From the NCBI RefSeq assembly GCF_036324505.1, contig NC_086358.1, forward strand, positions 5,217,268 to 5,281,267: DNA of 64,000 nucleotides, in the 5' to 3' direction. The notes under the pieces are model-generated. The model was not told the origin of the DNA. It ran no database searches and saw nothing but the letters and a program-made list of their open reading frames with translations. Shown in pieces: positions 52,801 through 64,000 of the stretch. Each line of letters opens with the position of its first letter. Position 1 is the stretch's first letter. The position numbers and the translations under genes were made by a program. This DNA is from Eleginops maclovinus. Its lineage: Eukaryota > Chordata > Actinopteri > Perciformes > Eleginopidae.

Positions 52801-55800
52801 CATGAAGTCATACACCTGTGATGTAATCTGTTTATAGCCCAACTAGGTTTTTGTTTCTGGCGATTTAATTTATGCTACAAGTGCTGAACAAAACAGTAAG
52901 TATCATAGACTTAACACAAAGTTCATGCTTTGATTGAATCCTATAAACAACCGGCATACCTGTCTCCTCTGGTGTGTTCAGCACTGATGGTTCGACCACA
53001 GATGTTCCGAGAGCTCCCAGTGGAGTCTTTGGGACATTGTTCTCATTGATTACAGATTTTTTCTTCCTCTCAACCGCAGGGGTTTTCAACATTTCAGAAA
53101 TTCCTGAAAACACAACCGTACAATATTGAATTCCGTCGTACATTATACAAAAGAAGTGTTTGAATTTATTTGGATGTAAAAAGGGGGAAAATACCGGTCA
53201 AGTCCTCATCCATTTTCATGTTCTTCTTAAGGATTGCAATATTGGGGACCAGTCTTGGTGCGGCACCAGATGGAACGACCCTTTGTTGAGCTCTGCCCAC
53301 AACAATGGTAATGGGGGAATCTGCATGACCAGTGCTGACATGGCCCATGAGGGTTTTCGCAGGGGTCTAAGATTGACAAAGAGGTGGTTAATGTAGTTTT
53401 TAAAATGGTGAACCATGCTAACATCACAAGATATAAAGCCACTACAGTAAAGGTTGACATGCAGTATGGGTAAGAGGTCATTTGATGCTGGTTGTGAGTA
53501 TCTTAGTTGTAACAGTGTCTTAGTTTACCTGCGGTTGGGGCACAGCCGTCTTTGTTGTCTTTTTAGTAACCGTCTTTTTAGCTGCAGCAACCACTTGAGG
53601 CTTAGTTGGCCCGAATCTCACAATGTCTGCCCAGGAATTTTTGACTGAAAGGAAAAAGGGTTTAAAAAAAAAAGTAAGAAAATACCAAACGCCAGAGAAT
53701 TACAATTCAGACAATCACTTGACAGATAATGAAATTCTAATTATGTTTACTCAGCTAAAGTGATCTAAAACACACAATTTGATTATCAATATAGATGTAT
53801 GACAGACAGCGTTAAAGAGGTTTATTTCACACTCCAGGGTCCGACATACTTTTCATTGATGCCCGTGAAATGCCACTTCTGCGCATTATTGCTGTAGACT
53901 CCCGTGAGGTGCTTTTCCTCCTCTGGGTTATTTTAGGGGTGACAGAGACTGAAGGCACCAGGTCAGTCACAACATTCTCTGCGACAGGGGAGGGTGTGAT
54001 GATGCGTGACACAGAGAAACGCCCTTGGACACTCGGAGGCAGGACTGCTGGAGTTCCACCAACAGAGGAAGACTTCCCCTTTGCAGGAGATGGAGTCCTG
54101 GGTTTGGGGGATTTCTTCGCTGGCGTTGGGGTCTTTGGGGAAGCATTCTTGGGACTTGATGACCTCTTGGGTGATGGAGTCTTCCTTCTTGCAGGACTGT
54201 TTTCTTGATCATGCTCCTACAAAAGAACAAGATGTGAAGTACATTAATATGATGGATAACCAACAGACATGTCCGGTCAAATTACACCAGCCATCATCAT
54301 ACGGTCTTACCGCTAGCAAGCCAATGACAGATGCTCGTCTCAGGAGTGACTGTTTGGTTTTGGTCACACACAGGCTTCTCCGAGGTGTGGCCCCTTTGCG
54401 CAGGGGAGAGTCAGGAGGCAGACGCTTGTCAAATAATTCAGGACACAGCGTGCCTCCGAAGGAAACCCGTTTCCTCTTCATCTGTGATGAGGGCGAGTCG
54501 GAAACTTCGCCAATTTTGCGCTTCTTGGAGTTCACTGGGGAATGAGATGAAACACGGCCGTACGTTAGGGAAAAAAATTAATCTAGTTTCATATGCTTTA
54601 ATAGGTGGTGTAACTTAATAGGAAAACCTGGATGATTACAATGTTTATTACCTTTGGGAGAGGTCACTGCTTGCTCTTCTTGCTCCTTGGTCACAGCAGG
54701 TGTTGTCTCCTTGCTTCTCCTTCTCACAGGCGACTGCTCGCATATAAACCTCTGGGGGGGTGTACGGACTCTCTTTAGGGGAGTTGTATCTTCAGACGTG
54801 GCAGCATTTTCAGATGCTTCCACTTTGGGTGCGGCCATCTCAGTAGAAGGAGTCTGGAAGGACCTCCTGTTCTTCTTAGCCGACTTTGGGGTGACGTAAC
54901 AGACATGTTCCGCCTCCTTGGTTTCCTCAGCTACAGCAGAGACTTCCCCCTTCTTGGCAATACTTTTGTCTTCTGTTGAAATGACAGGTTTGCTATCATT
55001 TTTCTTGACCGAAACGGGTTTTGGGGTGCAAAACCTGGAGGTGGGTGTTTGAAGGACACTGGCAGAAGATTTCCGGGGGGTCTTCACATCCAGAGACTGT
55101 TTGATCATTTGATACAGATCGCCGAAGGGGGAGGTGGTTTTGTTTTGCAGGAGGCTTTCGTCCTGCTTGGACTCCACCTCCATGTTTTTATCCAGGGATC
55201 GCTGGATGTTGTCATGGTTAGCTCCATCTTTCAGATGAGGGTCTAAAAAAATAAGCAAAAACACAAAACTTTACATTAAAAAAACTGACTAAACTACCAG
55301 AGATTGAAGACAGGGGAAACCTCGTTTTTTTAATTGAAATGTGTCAGATATTTATGAAAACAAGATCTGTATCATCAATGATTTATTTATCCCATTTCCA
55401 AAGCATTTGATCATAAGTTCTCATTCTGCTACATTATCTTTACATATATCACTCTCAACTTGTAAAATAACCAATGTCCCACCTGTGGAAACTTCAGGGA
55501 TCCTTTTTCCTGCAGTTTCAGTGGAAACCTTGTCCCCAGCTTGAAGAACCTAAAGAAAATGCCATCAACACATTTATTAAATCATGAAATCCATCAGCAG
55601 TATGGGCAATTTCCAGACATGGGGATGGCTGCAATGCTTTCGTGGTAAAAGATACTAATGGGTAAATTACTTTGAGGGTTTCACTTTGGCCTCCTCTGGA
55701 AGTCCTCTTCTTTGGGGTGGGGGCTGGAGGGTACTCAAACCTGAAATGACAATTCGGAAAGAAATTGTAAGTGACAATAAAAACAGAACTTGCATATTGC

Positions 55801-57142
55801 ACAATTTTGTTTCCAAACTCTTGATTGCTTCTCTAAATGTGCACTTGAAGTAGAACAGCATATTTGATTAGGTTTATGTTCTTTTAGGATTTTTGCACTT
55901 TTCTGGGCAGCACCCACATGGTTGCATGCAAGTGTTGTAAGGCACTTTGGTTTTAATAAATAATTTTAAAAAGGTGAGAAACTCAAATGACAAATTGATT
56001 AGGGAAGGGAAAATGTGTGACATCTAGTTCACAAGTTCAAAATCTTTCAGCTAATTGAATAGATGTTCAAATGTAAGGCTTCCTCTTTTTTGAGGAAGTA
56101 CACTTGAGGATCATATTACTTAAGTGCAAGTGCTGATACCAGCTAATTCCCTTTGATCCTGTGAAGGGCAAAAGTCCCTGGAGGCAACAACCTTCATGCT
56201 CACCTGAAAGAGCGGTCAATAATGGTTATCACATCTCCGTTCTTCAAACGCTCAGACTGCTGCAAAGCCTCTCCGTTGACACGGGTAGGATTCACTGTGC
56301 TCAAATTAGTCAACACAACCTGGGAGACACAAACAACAACATCTGCTCAAGCTGTCTGTCAAAGTAACTGAAAGAAAACAAAAAAAGTGTCCGATAGTCT
56401 TTTACTATCCATCTAGGTCAAGATTCCCCCCTAGAATTCAAAAGCATTGTTGCTTTTATAGTAAATCTACACAATTATAAGTGTAATGAACAAAATATTA
56501 AGACATTAATCCTACAAGATATCCTAGCATGTTAAAAGATTGTAGATGTGTGTGGGATGTGTCCTTACCTCTTTATTTTCATTCAAGTCAATCCTGCAAT
56601 GCTCCTTGGAGACTTGAGGAAGCTGAATACGAATATCGCAGTCAGGCATCCTGTAAGATCACAGGAAAATCAAAATAGACATGTTAGCTGGATTTACACT
56701 AGATTCAAATAAGTGGCAACTGTTCATAGGCAGGAATATAAATAGTCAATGGCCTTCATTTAAAAAGGGGAAAATAAGATGTCACTTATGCTTGATGCTA
56801 GAACATGAGCAGACATGCATGCACGTTTGTGACGTTGGCAGCTAAGGCCCCTCCCCCAGAGCCAAGAGGTTTTTACATCTGTTGAACTCAACATGAGGCT
56901 TCACGTAGTAGGGTTAAATCCTTCAATGACATGTGCTTTCTTTCGTGACAAATATTGCATGTGTTAATACAATAACTATTTCAATTGGGATGACAAAAGT
57001 TAAAGGAAACGAGAACCGAGCTGAGGTCTGACATGGCACATTAGTGATCGTACCTTCCAAACAAGCATGTTGCAGTAAGAGGAAATTCAGTCCCATCTCC
57101 TCCACTCCTCTTTATCACGACAATTTTCCCGTGCAGAGGCAT
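48330..57142 (-). CDS. mki67: Ki-67 proliferation marker / mitotic chromosome surfactant, one apparent frameshift
   Basis: Nuclear protein made only in cycling cells. It coats mitotic chromosomes to keep them apart, recruits PP1, and is nucleolar in interphase. Fourteen coding exons: 57054-57142, 56569-56650, 56204-56319, 55671-55740, 55483-55549, 54652-55242, 54311-54534, 53850-54216, 53529-53644, 53195-53366, 52960-53103, 51828-52481, 50286-51722 and 48330-49880; about 1892 residues if the frameshift is corrected. Features: FHA domain (residues 1-100; LFGR, CDIRIQLPQVSKEHC), RVSF PP1 motif at 361-364, Ki-67 signature GHVSTGHADSPITIVVGRAQ plus EDLTGISEMLKTP, Ki-67-like ECLTGVKRIMKTPKQK units, then acidic/basic KRGRK repeats and a basic C-terminus. 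All phases agree except within the last exon, which has one base too many. It lacks the long 122-residue repeat array of human Ki-67. Confidence 0.93.
50286..51722 (-). CDS. mki67: mki67 exon 13: acidic region with near-identical 63-64-residue repeats
   Basis: The first 100 codons are strongly acidic. Then three to four units follow containing KPKVETASEEVTEMDTTSSK, PHQKKKSVRGKKTKTVEPE and EDQQEAAAEE, at 189-192 nt spacing. KRGRKTK-type basic blocks (GRRGKKTEA, KRGRAVKKA, KRGRKTKQQ) come next. Donor GTTGG at 50285. The alternation of acidic and basic blocks suits the amphiphilic surfactant role of Ki-67. Confidence 0.92.
50690..51400 (-). repeat. Tandem 189-192-bp coding repeats in mki67
   Basis: The plus-strand anchor GATTTCTTCTTCTGGTSTGG recurs at 50711, 50900, 51089 and 51281, spacing 189, 189 and 192. 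The units are almost identical, differing by a GAA codon and a few substitutions, so the array is young or homogenised. Confidence 0.92.
51828..52481 (-). CDS. mki67: mki67 exon 12: short Ki-67-like TPKQK units
   Basis: Contains about six degenerate units built around xxTPKQK: ATTPKQKPEVRECLTGVKRI, MKTPKQKCEPIEDLRGKILK, TPKQKREQQKECLTGVKRMM, and so on to VLETPKAPE. These look like shortened relatives of mammalian Ki-67 repeats. Acidic at the end. Confidence 0.9.
52960..53103 (-). CDS. mki67: mki67 exon 11
   Basis: GISEMLKTPAVERKKKSVIN completes DLTGISEMLKTP, the hallmark start of a Ki-67 unit, then VLNTPEETG. Phase 1 in and out. Confidence 0.92.
53195..53366 (-). CDS. mki67: mki67 exon 10: Ki-67 signature region
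   Basis: LMGHVSTGHADSPITIVVGR then RLVPNIAILKKNMKMDEDLT. The TGHA.SP..IV.G.A and M..EDL segments are the conserved domain that precedes the human Ki-67 repeats. Confidence 0.93.
53529..53644 (-). CDS. mki67: mki67 exon 9
   Basis: IKNSWADIVRFGPTKPQVVA then a lysine/threonine-rich tail. The SWADIVRFG segment is the conserved Ki-67 motif (SWAEVVKLG-like). Confidence 0.9.
53850..54216 (-). CDS. mki67: mki67 exon 8: SP/TP-rich basic region
   Basis: KTPSPKRSSSPKNASPKTPT followed by PAKKSPKPRTPSPAKGKSS, then GRFSVSRIITPSPVAENV. Very likely a mitotic CDK target region. Phase 0 in, 1 out. Confidence 0.88.
54311..54534 (-). CDS. mki67: mki67 exon 7: PP1-docking region
   Basis: KRKRVSFGGTLCPELFDKRL and PPDSPLRKGATPRRSL reproduce the conserved Ki-67/RepoMan PP1-binding segment: RVSF followed by the SLiM around FDxxLPPxxPLxxG. 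It recruits PP1 to chromosomes in mitotic exit. Confidence 0.95.
54652..55242 (-). CDS. mki67: mki67 exon 6: disordered, TP-rich
   Basis: About 197 codons. It contains SPFGDLYQMIKQSLDVKTPR, as in vertebrate Ki-67, and several SP/TP sites (LQTPTSRFCTPKP, YVTPKSAKK, QTPSTE, VRTPPQR) that are likely CDK1 targets. Confidence 0.9.
55483..55549 (-). CDS. mki67: mki67 exon 5
   Basis: VLQAGDKVSTETAGKRIPEV, 67 nt, phase 0 in and 1 out. No known motif; assigned by phase, splice sites and position. Confidence 0.75.
55671..55740 (-). CDS. mki67: mki67 exon 4
   Basis: RFEYPPAPTPKKRTSRGGQS ends the FHA fold (FEY) and begins the disordered region. The donor is GTAATT, a weaker consensus, but the phase fits exon 5. 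Confidence 0.85.
56204..56319 (-). CDS. mki67: mki67 exon 3: FHA domain
   Basis: VVLTNLSTVNPTRVNGEALQ then LKNGDVITIIDRSFR closely matches human NPTQVNG...LKHGDVITIIDRSFRFE. Confidence 0.93.
56569..56650 (-). CDS. mki67: mki67 exon 2: FHA domain
   Basis: MPDCDIRIQLPQVSKEHCRI is the phosphothreonine-recognition loop region of FHA (GR....LP.VS..HC). Phase 2 in, 0 out. Confidence 0.93.
57054..57142 (-). CDS. mki67: mki67 coding exon 1: FHA domain start
   Basis: MPLHGKIVVIKRSGGDGTEF then PLTATCLFGR matches the Ki-67 N-terminus (IKRSGxDG..FPL...CLFGR). The ATG at 57142 follows an acceptor in the 5' UTR (CCCAG at about 57159). Phase 2 out. Confidence 0.93.
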
Positions 57143-57672
57143 TTTCGTAACGTTACCTGGGAACATGTGAAAATACAGGTGTCAAAACTGTGCATGGCGC
57201 TAGGTAAACAACGAAACATCCATCATTTAAACGTCAATTTATAGAAAACTAAATACTTTATGGATAAAAGTCTGTCACAAACATGCAACAAATGTTCAAA
57301 GATCATGTTTTTAAGCTTAACTCTACTTCGAGTGACATAACTGACCGATGTAAGCTATGGATAGTTTGTTTTGTCCACCATTATGTTTTTACATTAAACT
57401 AACGTTGACTTCATTAGATGTAATCGTTGCAGTTTAGCTGGTAATCAATTGCATAACTTTAAGTTGAAAAACACTGCTGACAATTCTGAGATACCCCACG
57501 TGTAGTTTGGCCACGATGTCACAATTTTAATCAGAAAAAAATGACATTACTACACGGTTTTCTTTTACACATTTAACGACGCCGAGCTCACTATAATTCA
57601 ACAACCGTTTTAAGGCCTAACATCGACTCTTTAAAACAACATTTGAAACGTTAGTTTAAGGTTTTACCTTAC

Positions 57673-57905
57673 CTGGAAGTCCGCTCAAAGACACTTCAAC
57701 GTCTGGCAATCCATAAACATCTACCGGGACGCGACAAACAGAAATCTTTCTATAATATCACATCAGACTAAACTGACACCGCCACATTCCCTACAATGTA
57801 CATCGACAAATGGCTAACGTATGCTACGCTACCTCGTAGAGCCTTACCATTAGGTCTCTCACCGCTTCCAGATAGGTGCCGTGGTATCACTCCGCCACAC
57901 TACAA
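57673..57905 (-). other. mki67 5' non-coding exon(s)
   Basis: Two donors read on the minus strand: CTAATG|GTAAGG ending at 57848 and CTTCCAG|GTAAGG ending at 57673. Both could splice to the acceptor CCCAG before the coding exon at about 57158. They may be alternative or successive 5' UTR exons. The second carries a short upstream ATG frame (about 11 codons). Confidence 0.5.
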
Positions 57906-58096
57906 AAATACAGTAACGACAACAAAATACTTGGATTAAATGATGTTTTTGGGAACAATATATACATTTGTTTTATGTTACTTTGTTTTAAAGTTATATT
58001 TTGTTCTCGGTCTACATTCTTAGTAACATTTACATTATAGGGACTATTTTGTTTACTATTTGGCGGAACGATCTCCCTTCAGTAAAGGGAATCTTA

Positions 58097-58195
58097 TTTG
58101 AATTTTTTTGAAATCCCGCGCGAAGGATTCTGATTGGTTGAAACGACACAACTCGGTAATAGGGCGGGGCATAGTAGAGACCAGACAGACCAATC
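58097..58195 (-). promoter_or_regulatory. mki67 cell-cycle promoter: CCAAT, GC box, E2F/CDE and CHR elements
   Basis: In transcription order on the minus strand: ATTGG at 58194-58190 (NF-Y box, inverted), GC box CCCCGCCC near 58169-58162, AACCAATCAG at about 58140-58131 (NF-Y), TTCGCGCGGGA at 58124-58114 (E2F/CDE-like), and TTCAAA (CHR core) at 58112-58107 with another at 58102-58097. This order is the known design of G2/M genes bound by NF-Y and the DREAM/MuvB complex. It fits the strict proliferation dependence of Ki-67. Confidence 0.72.
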
Positions 58196-59509
<1,314 letters not shown>

Positions 59510-61779
59510 TTTAATATTAAATGTTGGTTTTTATTTTTAATCTTTTTTTTTTGTTGTTTTGTTTTTTTTCCAAAGTCGCTTGATAATCTTGACAAAATTG
59601 CAACATATTCCATATTTCTCAAACTGACGGTGTGTCTGTTGCTATTCCAGATTAGCTGTGGAGGGAAAAGTTGTGCGCTGTTCTGGACAGGTGAAGTCCT
59701 AAATGATGAAAGCAGCTTTGACCGTACAAATAAAAAGAACACATGAACGACTCGGAGAGACTCCACACTGGCATCCTATGTCGTAACGTTGCAGGGTTGG
59801 GGTAAGTGTCTCTCTGCACAGGTCCTGGTCTGCCAGGCTGAACAAAAAAACGAGTGAAATAAAATTCAGGGGCTCAGTAGCAGACGTGTGTGTGTGCATC
59901 TGTGATAGGAGGGTTGGGGGGGGGGGGGGGGGGGTGCAGCACAGAAACATAGAACAGGCCAAGCACACAAAATGATTCCTTCCTGAGACATTGGCGTGTG
60001 TACAGTAATGATGGTCTAGATGAAACGTGTGTTAACGGTGAAGGCGTTTTGGCGTAAAGTGAGTCACAGGGTGCGAGGTTGCTCTGGATCCGGCAAAAAA
60101 GTCACATACTTGTTTCTACCACAGGTTGCCAGGGGAACATTTGTGAGGACTTAGTTGACAAACATCACATTTGGGACCTTCACTTGCCTGACCGCTGAGA
60201 GAGCAGAGGCATCACTACAATCTATTCTTTTCCCATCCACTACAGATTATTGATCCATTCAGAGGCTACTGAGAATCACTTGTGTTTAATACAGTGTGTA
60301 TGTACACCATTCTTCACATTTTAACTCTCTTTGAAGCTGAGCTGCTGTGGCTCACTTGAACCTGGCCGGCTATAAGTGACGTCCGGCTCACCATTTTCAG
60401 AAAAACACCATTTCTTTCTGCTACACGGCCAAAAAAAAGCTATGCCCCGACTGGAGTGCTACTTTGTCATTCTACTGTATGTAAAACATCTTTTAAAAGT
60501 GAGAGGGGGGAGGTTTAAATTGTCTGTGAAAGCCACATCCTGAACAGCCAGTGATTGGTTAAGGGTCTGTCCAGTATTTAGTAGGACACAAAACATGAAA
60601 GAACTTCCTTCAGTAAAATGTGCTCAAATGTATTTTCTTGCATCACAAACCTATAAACAAAACACATAAAAGGTATTCTTAAAAAAAAAAAAAAAATCAG
60701 GTGAAGCCTAAAACTCTTCATAGTTTTAAAGAAATGAATACAGCTTATATACACAAACTCAAAGGCTACTTAAAATACACCTTAATAATGAATCTTCATT
60801 AATTTGATTTCTTGAAAGGACCTGTGACCATATCATACAACCATGTTCATACAATCATTTTTTTTCCATTCTCTTGGAAGCAAAAAAAAAATAAAGAAAA
60901 AAGGAAAACAAATCCAACCTGGAATAGAAGGTGATATTCATTGCGACTTGTTTTCTGTGCACATTTGTTTATGTATGTGTGTGTTTGCATGTGTAGACTG
61001 GAGAGAAATTTCAACATCTTTTGCTTTTTCCTTAATTAGAATAATGTACAAATGTGATAAAACTGAAAGGTCTCTCTCAATACTCTCGGTGGGTATGAAA
61101 AGATTCAAACAGTGAAGGAGTACAACCATTTTTTACTCTCAGAAAACATGTCGTCATTTCAACCTGCCATTCTGTTCCGGATGTGTCCATCACAATAACT
61201 TTTTCTATATATATTTATATATCTTTTGTACGAAATCTGTCTTTTTTAAGTTGGAAAAAGAGAAAAGACCCAGAGTCTTTTGAGGAGGGGGGGGGGGGAT
61301 CTTTTGACAAGTCCCAAGCTTGCAGTCTGCCTCAGAGTTCAACAAAAAAAGTGTCAGGTGTTCATTGAGTCGGTCTGTATGCTTAATCCTTGATCCTACA
61401 TCTGTCCCGCGAACCGATCGCCACTGCATCCGTTTCCATGAGTCTGTAGGAGAAAGGAGGAGCAGCAGTGGAGGAGAGAGTAGAGGGAGACGGGGGAGGA
61501 GCATTCAGCAGTGTTTACGGTGTGGTCTCTCAGAGGCATCCTGTCGCCCCGGCCCGCCCTGGACTCACCCCCCCTCACATCAGGACGGTGCTCCAGAGTG
61601 AGGAAAAGGCAGATCACGAGGTGGGGTAAGGGGGGGAGAGGGGGGGGGTTTGTGTCGTAGGAGGAGGTTGGCTCTGCCGGTGTTCAACAGTTAGGGTCCA
61701 AGCCCCCCCCTCCTTCGCCCATTCCCCTTAAGAACGCAGAGAGCATCGTGACGGAAAATTAAAAAAAGGTGGGCCGCTT
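59510..61779 (-). other. rara 3' untranslated region
   Basis: No coding exon lies between the rara stop codon and a minus-strand AATAAA at 59535-59530. The stretch is U-rich with homopolymer runs (poly-G in the plus strand near 59917-59933 and 61287-61298). A 3' UTR of about 2.3 kb is in the range known for RARA. The end is inferred from the signal only. Confidence 0.55.
59530..59535 (-). terminator. Candidate rara polyadenylation signal
   Basis: AATAAA on the minus strand about 2.25 kb past the stop. It is followed in the transcript by a region rich in AUU and GU. Confidence 0.5.
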
Positions 61780-63207
<1,428 letters not shown>

Positions 63208-64000
63208 CTACAGGGGGGACACGGGAGAACATGATTACTATGTGGAAATCAAAACTTAAGTGACTAACTTCAGCTCGTGACAAGTGTAAATATCTTAAAA
63301 AGAGGTTCATACGGTCTTTCAGCTTCAACTAAAGAAAATCAATGATATAGAAAAGAACCACAATGAGTGACGCATGATACAAAAGTAATTGGCAACTATT
63401 TTTGAGAGTTTAAGTAATATTGAATTCAAAAATGGGGCGGAATAAGGGGATTTTCTGCTTTTCTCTCTTCTACATCATATTGAAGTAAAGACCTAGAAAA
63501 TAATCAAAATCGACAATAATAGTTGGATGCAGTCCTCGTAGAGAACATGCGGTGGAAACCAAACTCCTGCGGCCTTCATCTGCTAATTATTAAATCTGTT
63601 CTTGCCTGAAAAGGTATTGTTACATGCTCACAACCACACTGGATTTATGTCCGGCATAAAAATGACCACAAGGTAAACTGAGATCAGAGGCAGAGTCATC
63701 AGCAGAGGCAGCTGCGTCTGCAGCAAACAGCATCTCCTCCCTTATCCTGCACTGCAAGATAAATGTTGTGAGACAGCTCCATCGCAATAGGGCTATTGGA
63801 AAAAAACCTTGAAATAATCCAATGTGGTGCTGCCTCTGGGCGATCAGGCTGAGAATAGTGTGCTCACCCCAAATGACAAAAAACACTAGGCGGGGTGTTT
63901 AGCATTGGAATCCCATTACAGCCTCCATCCATTTCTCCTATCCAGACTGGGGTGCAGTTTAGCTATGGCAGGGCAGTGTGTGTGTGTGTGTGTTGAGGGT
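63208..64000 (-). other. rara intron upstream of the hinge exon
   Basis: No exon was recognised to the end of the window. The preceding zinc-finger exon must lie to the right. A short GT tract begins near 63977. Confidence 0.6.

Overview
The window is vertebrate nuclear DNA from a ray-finned fish, most likely a percomorph teleost. The basis is short GT-AG exons scattered through AT-rich introns, many CA/GT microsatellites, Tc1 and hAT transposons of fish type, and a pancreatic-peptide-Y form (pyyb) typical of spiny-rayed fishes. All five protein-coding genes I recognise lie on the minus strand, so they are transcribed from high to low coordinates. There are no prokaryotic features, CRISPR arrays, rRNAs or recognisable tRNAs.

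Layout. (1) 1 to about 30.6 kb is the 5' part of mpp2, a MAGUK p55 scaffold. It has two alternative N-terminal exons (20.7 kb and 18.5 kb) that splice in the same phase to a shared L27 exon at 5.8 kb and then to an exon at 0.1-0.2 kb; the PDZ, SH3 and guanylate-kinase exons lie off the left edge. Its introns hold an apparently intact Tc1 element with a full-length transposase, a hAT element with 8-bp target duplications, a nested transposon pair, an array of about 230-260-bp repeats, and most copies of a roughly 400-bp MITE-like family. (2) 32.2-35.8 kb is pyyb, reconstructed over four exons as a 97-residue prepro-peptide with a TATA box. (3) 36-41 kb is intergenic. (4) 41.1-47.3 kb is tut1, a zinc-finger/RRM/nucleotidyltransferase poly(A)/U6 uridylyl polymerase, complete apart from one apparent 1-nt frameshift. 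(5) 48.3-58.2 kb is mki67 (Ki-67), with FHA domain, PP1-docking RVSF motif, Ki-67 signature region, a large exon with near-identical 63-64-residue repeats, and a basic C-terminus reached only by crossing one apparent +1 frameshift. Upstream is a compact cell-cycle promoter (NF-Y, GC box, E2F/CDE and CHR matches). (6) 59.5-63.2 kb is the 3' part of rara: hinge end, full ligand-binding domain, F region and long 3' UTR.

The genes do not form one pathway. mpp2 is a membrane/synaptic scaffold, pyyb a gut-pancreas peptide hormone, tut1 a nuclear RNA tailing enzyme, mki67 a mitotic chromosome surfactant and rara a ligand-activated transcription factor. The mpp2-pyy linkage, and rara on the same chromosome, recall human 17q21. 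I found no novel multi-gene system. The points most worth a second look are the two single-base frameshifts, the young repeat array in mki67, the mki67 promoter, the alternative mpp2 N-termini, a stop codon overlapping a pyyb splice donor, and the transposon nests.
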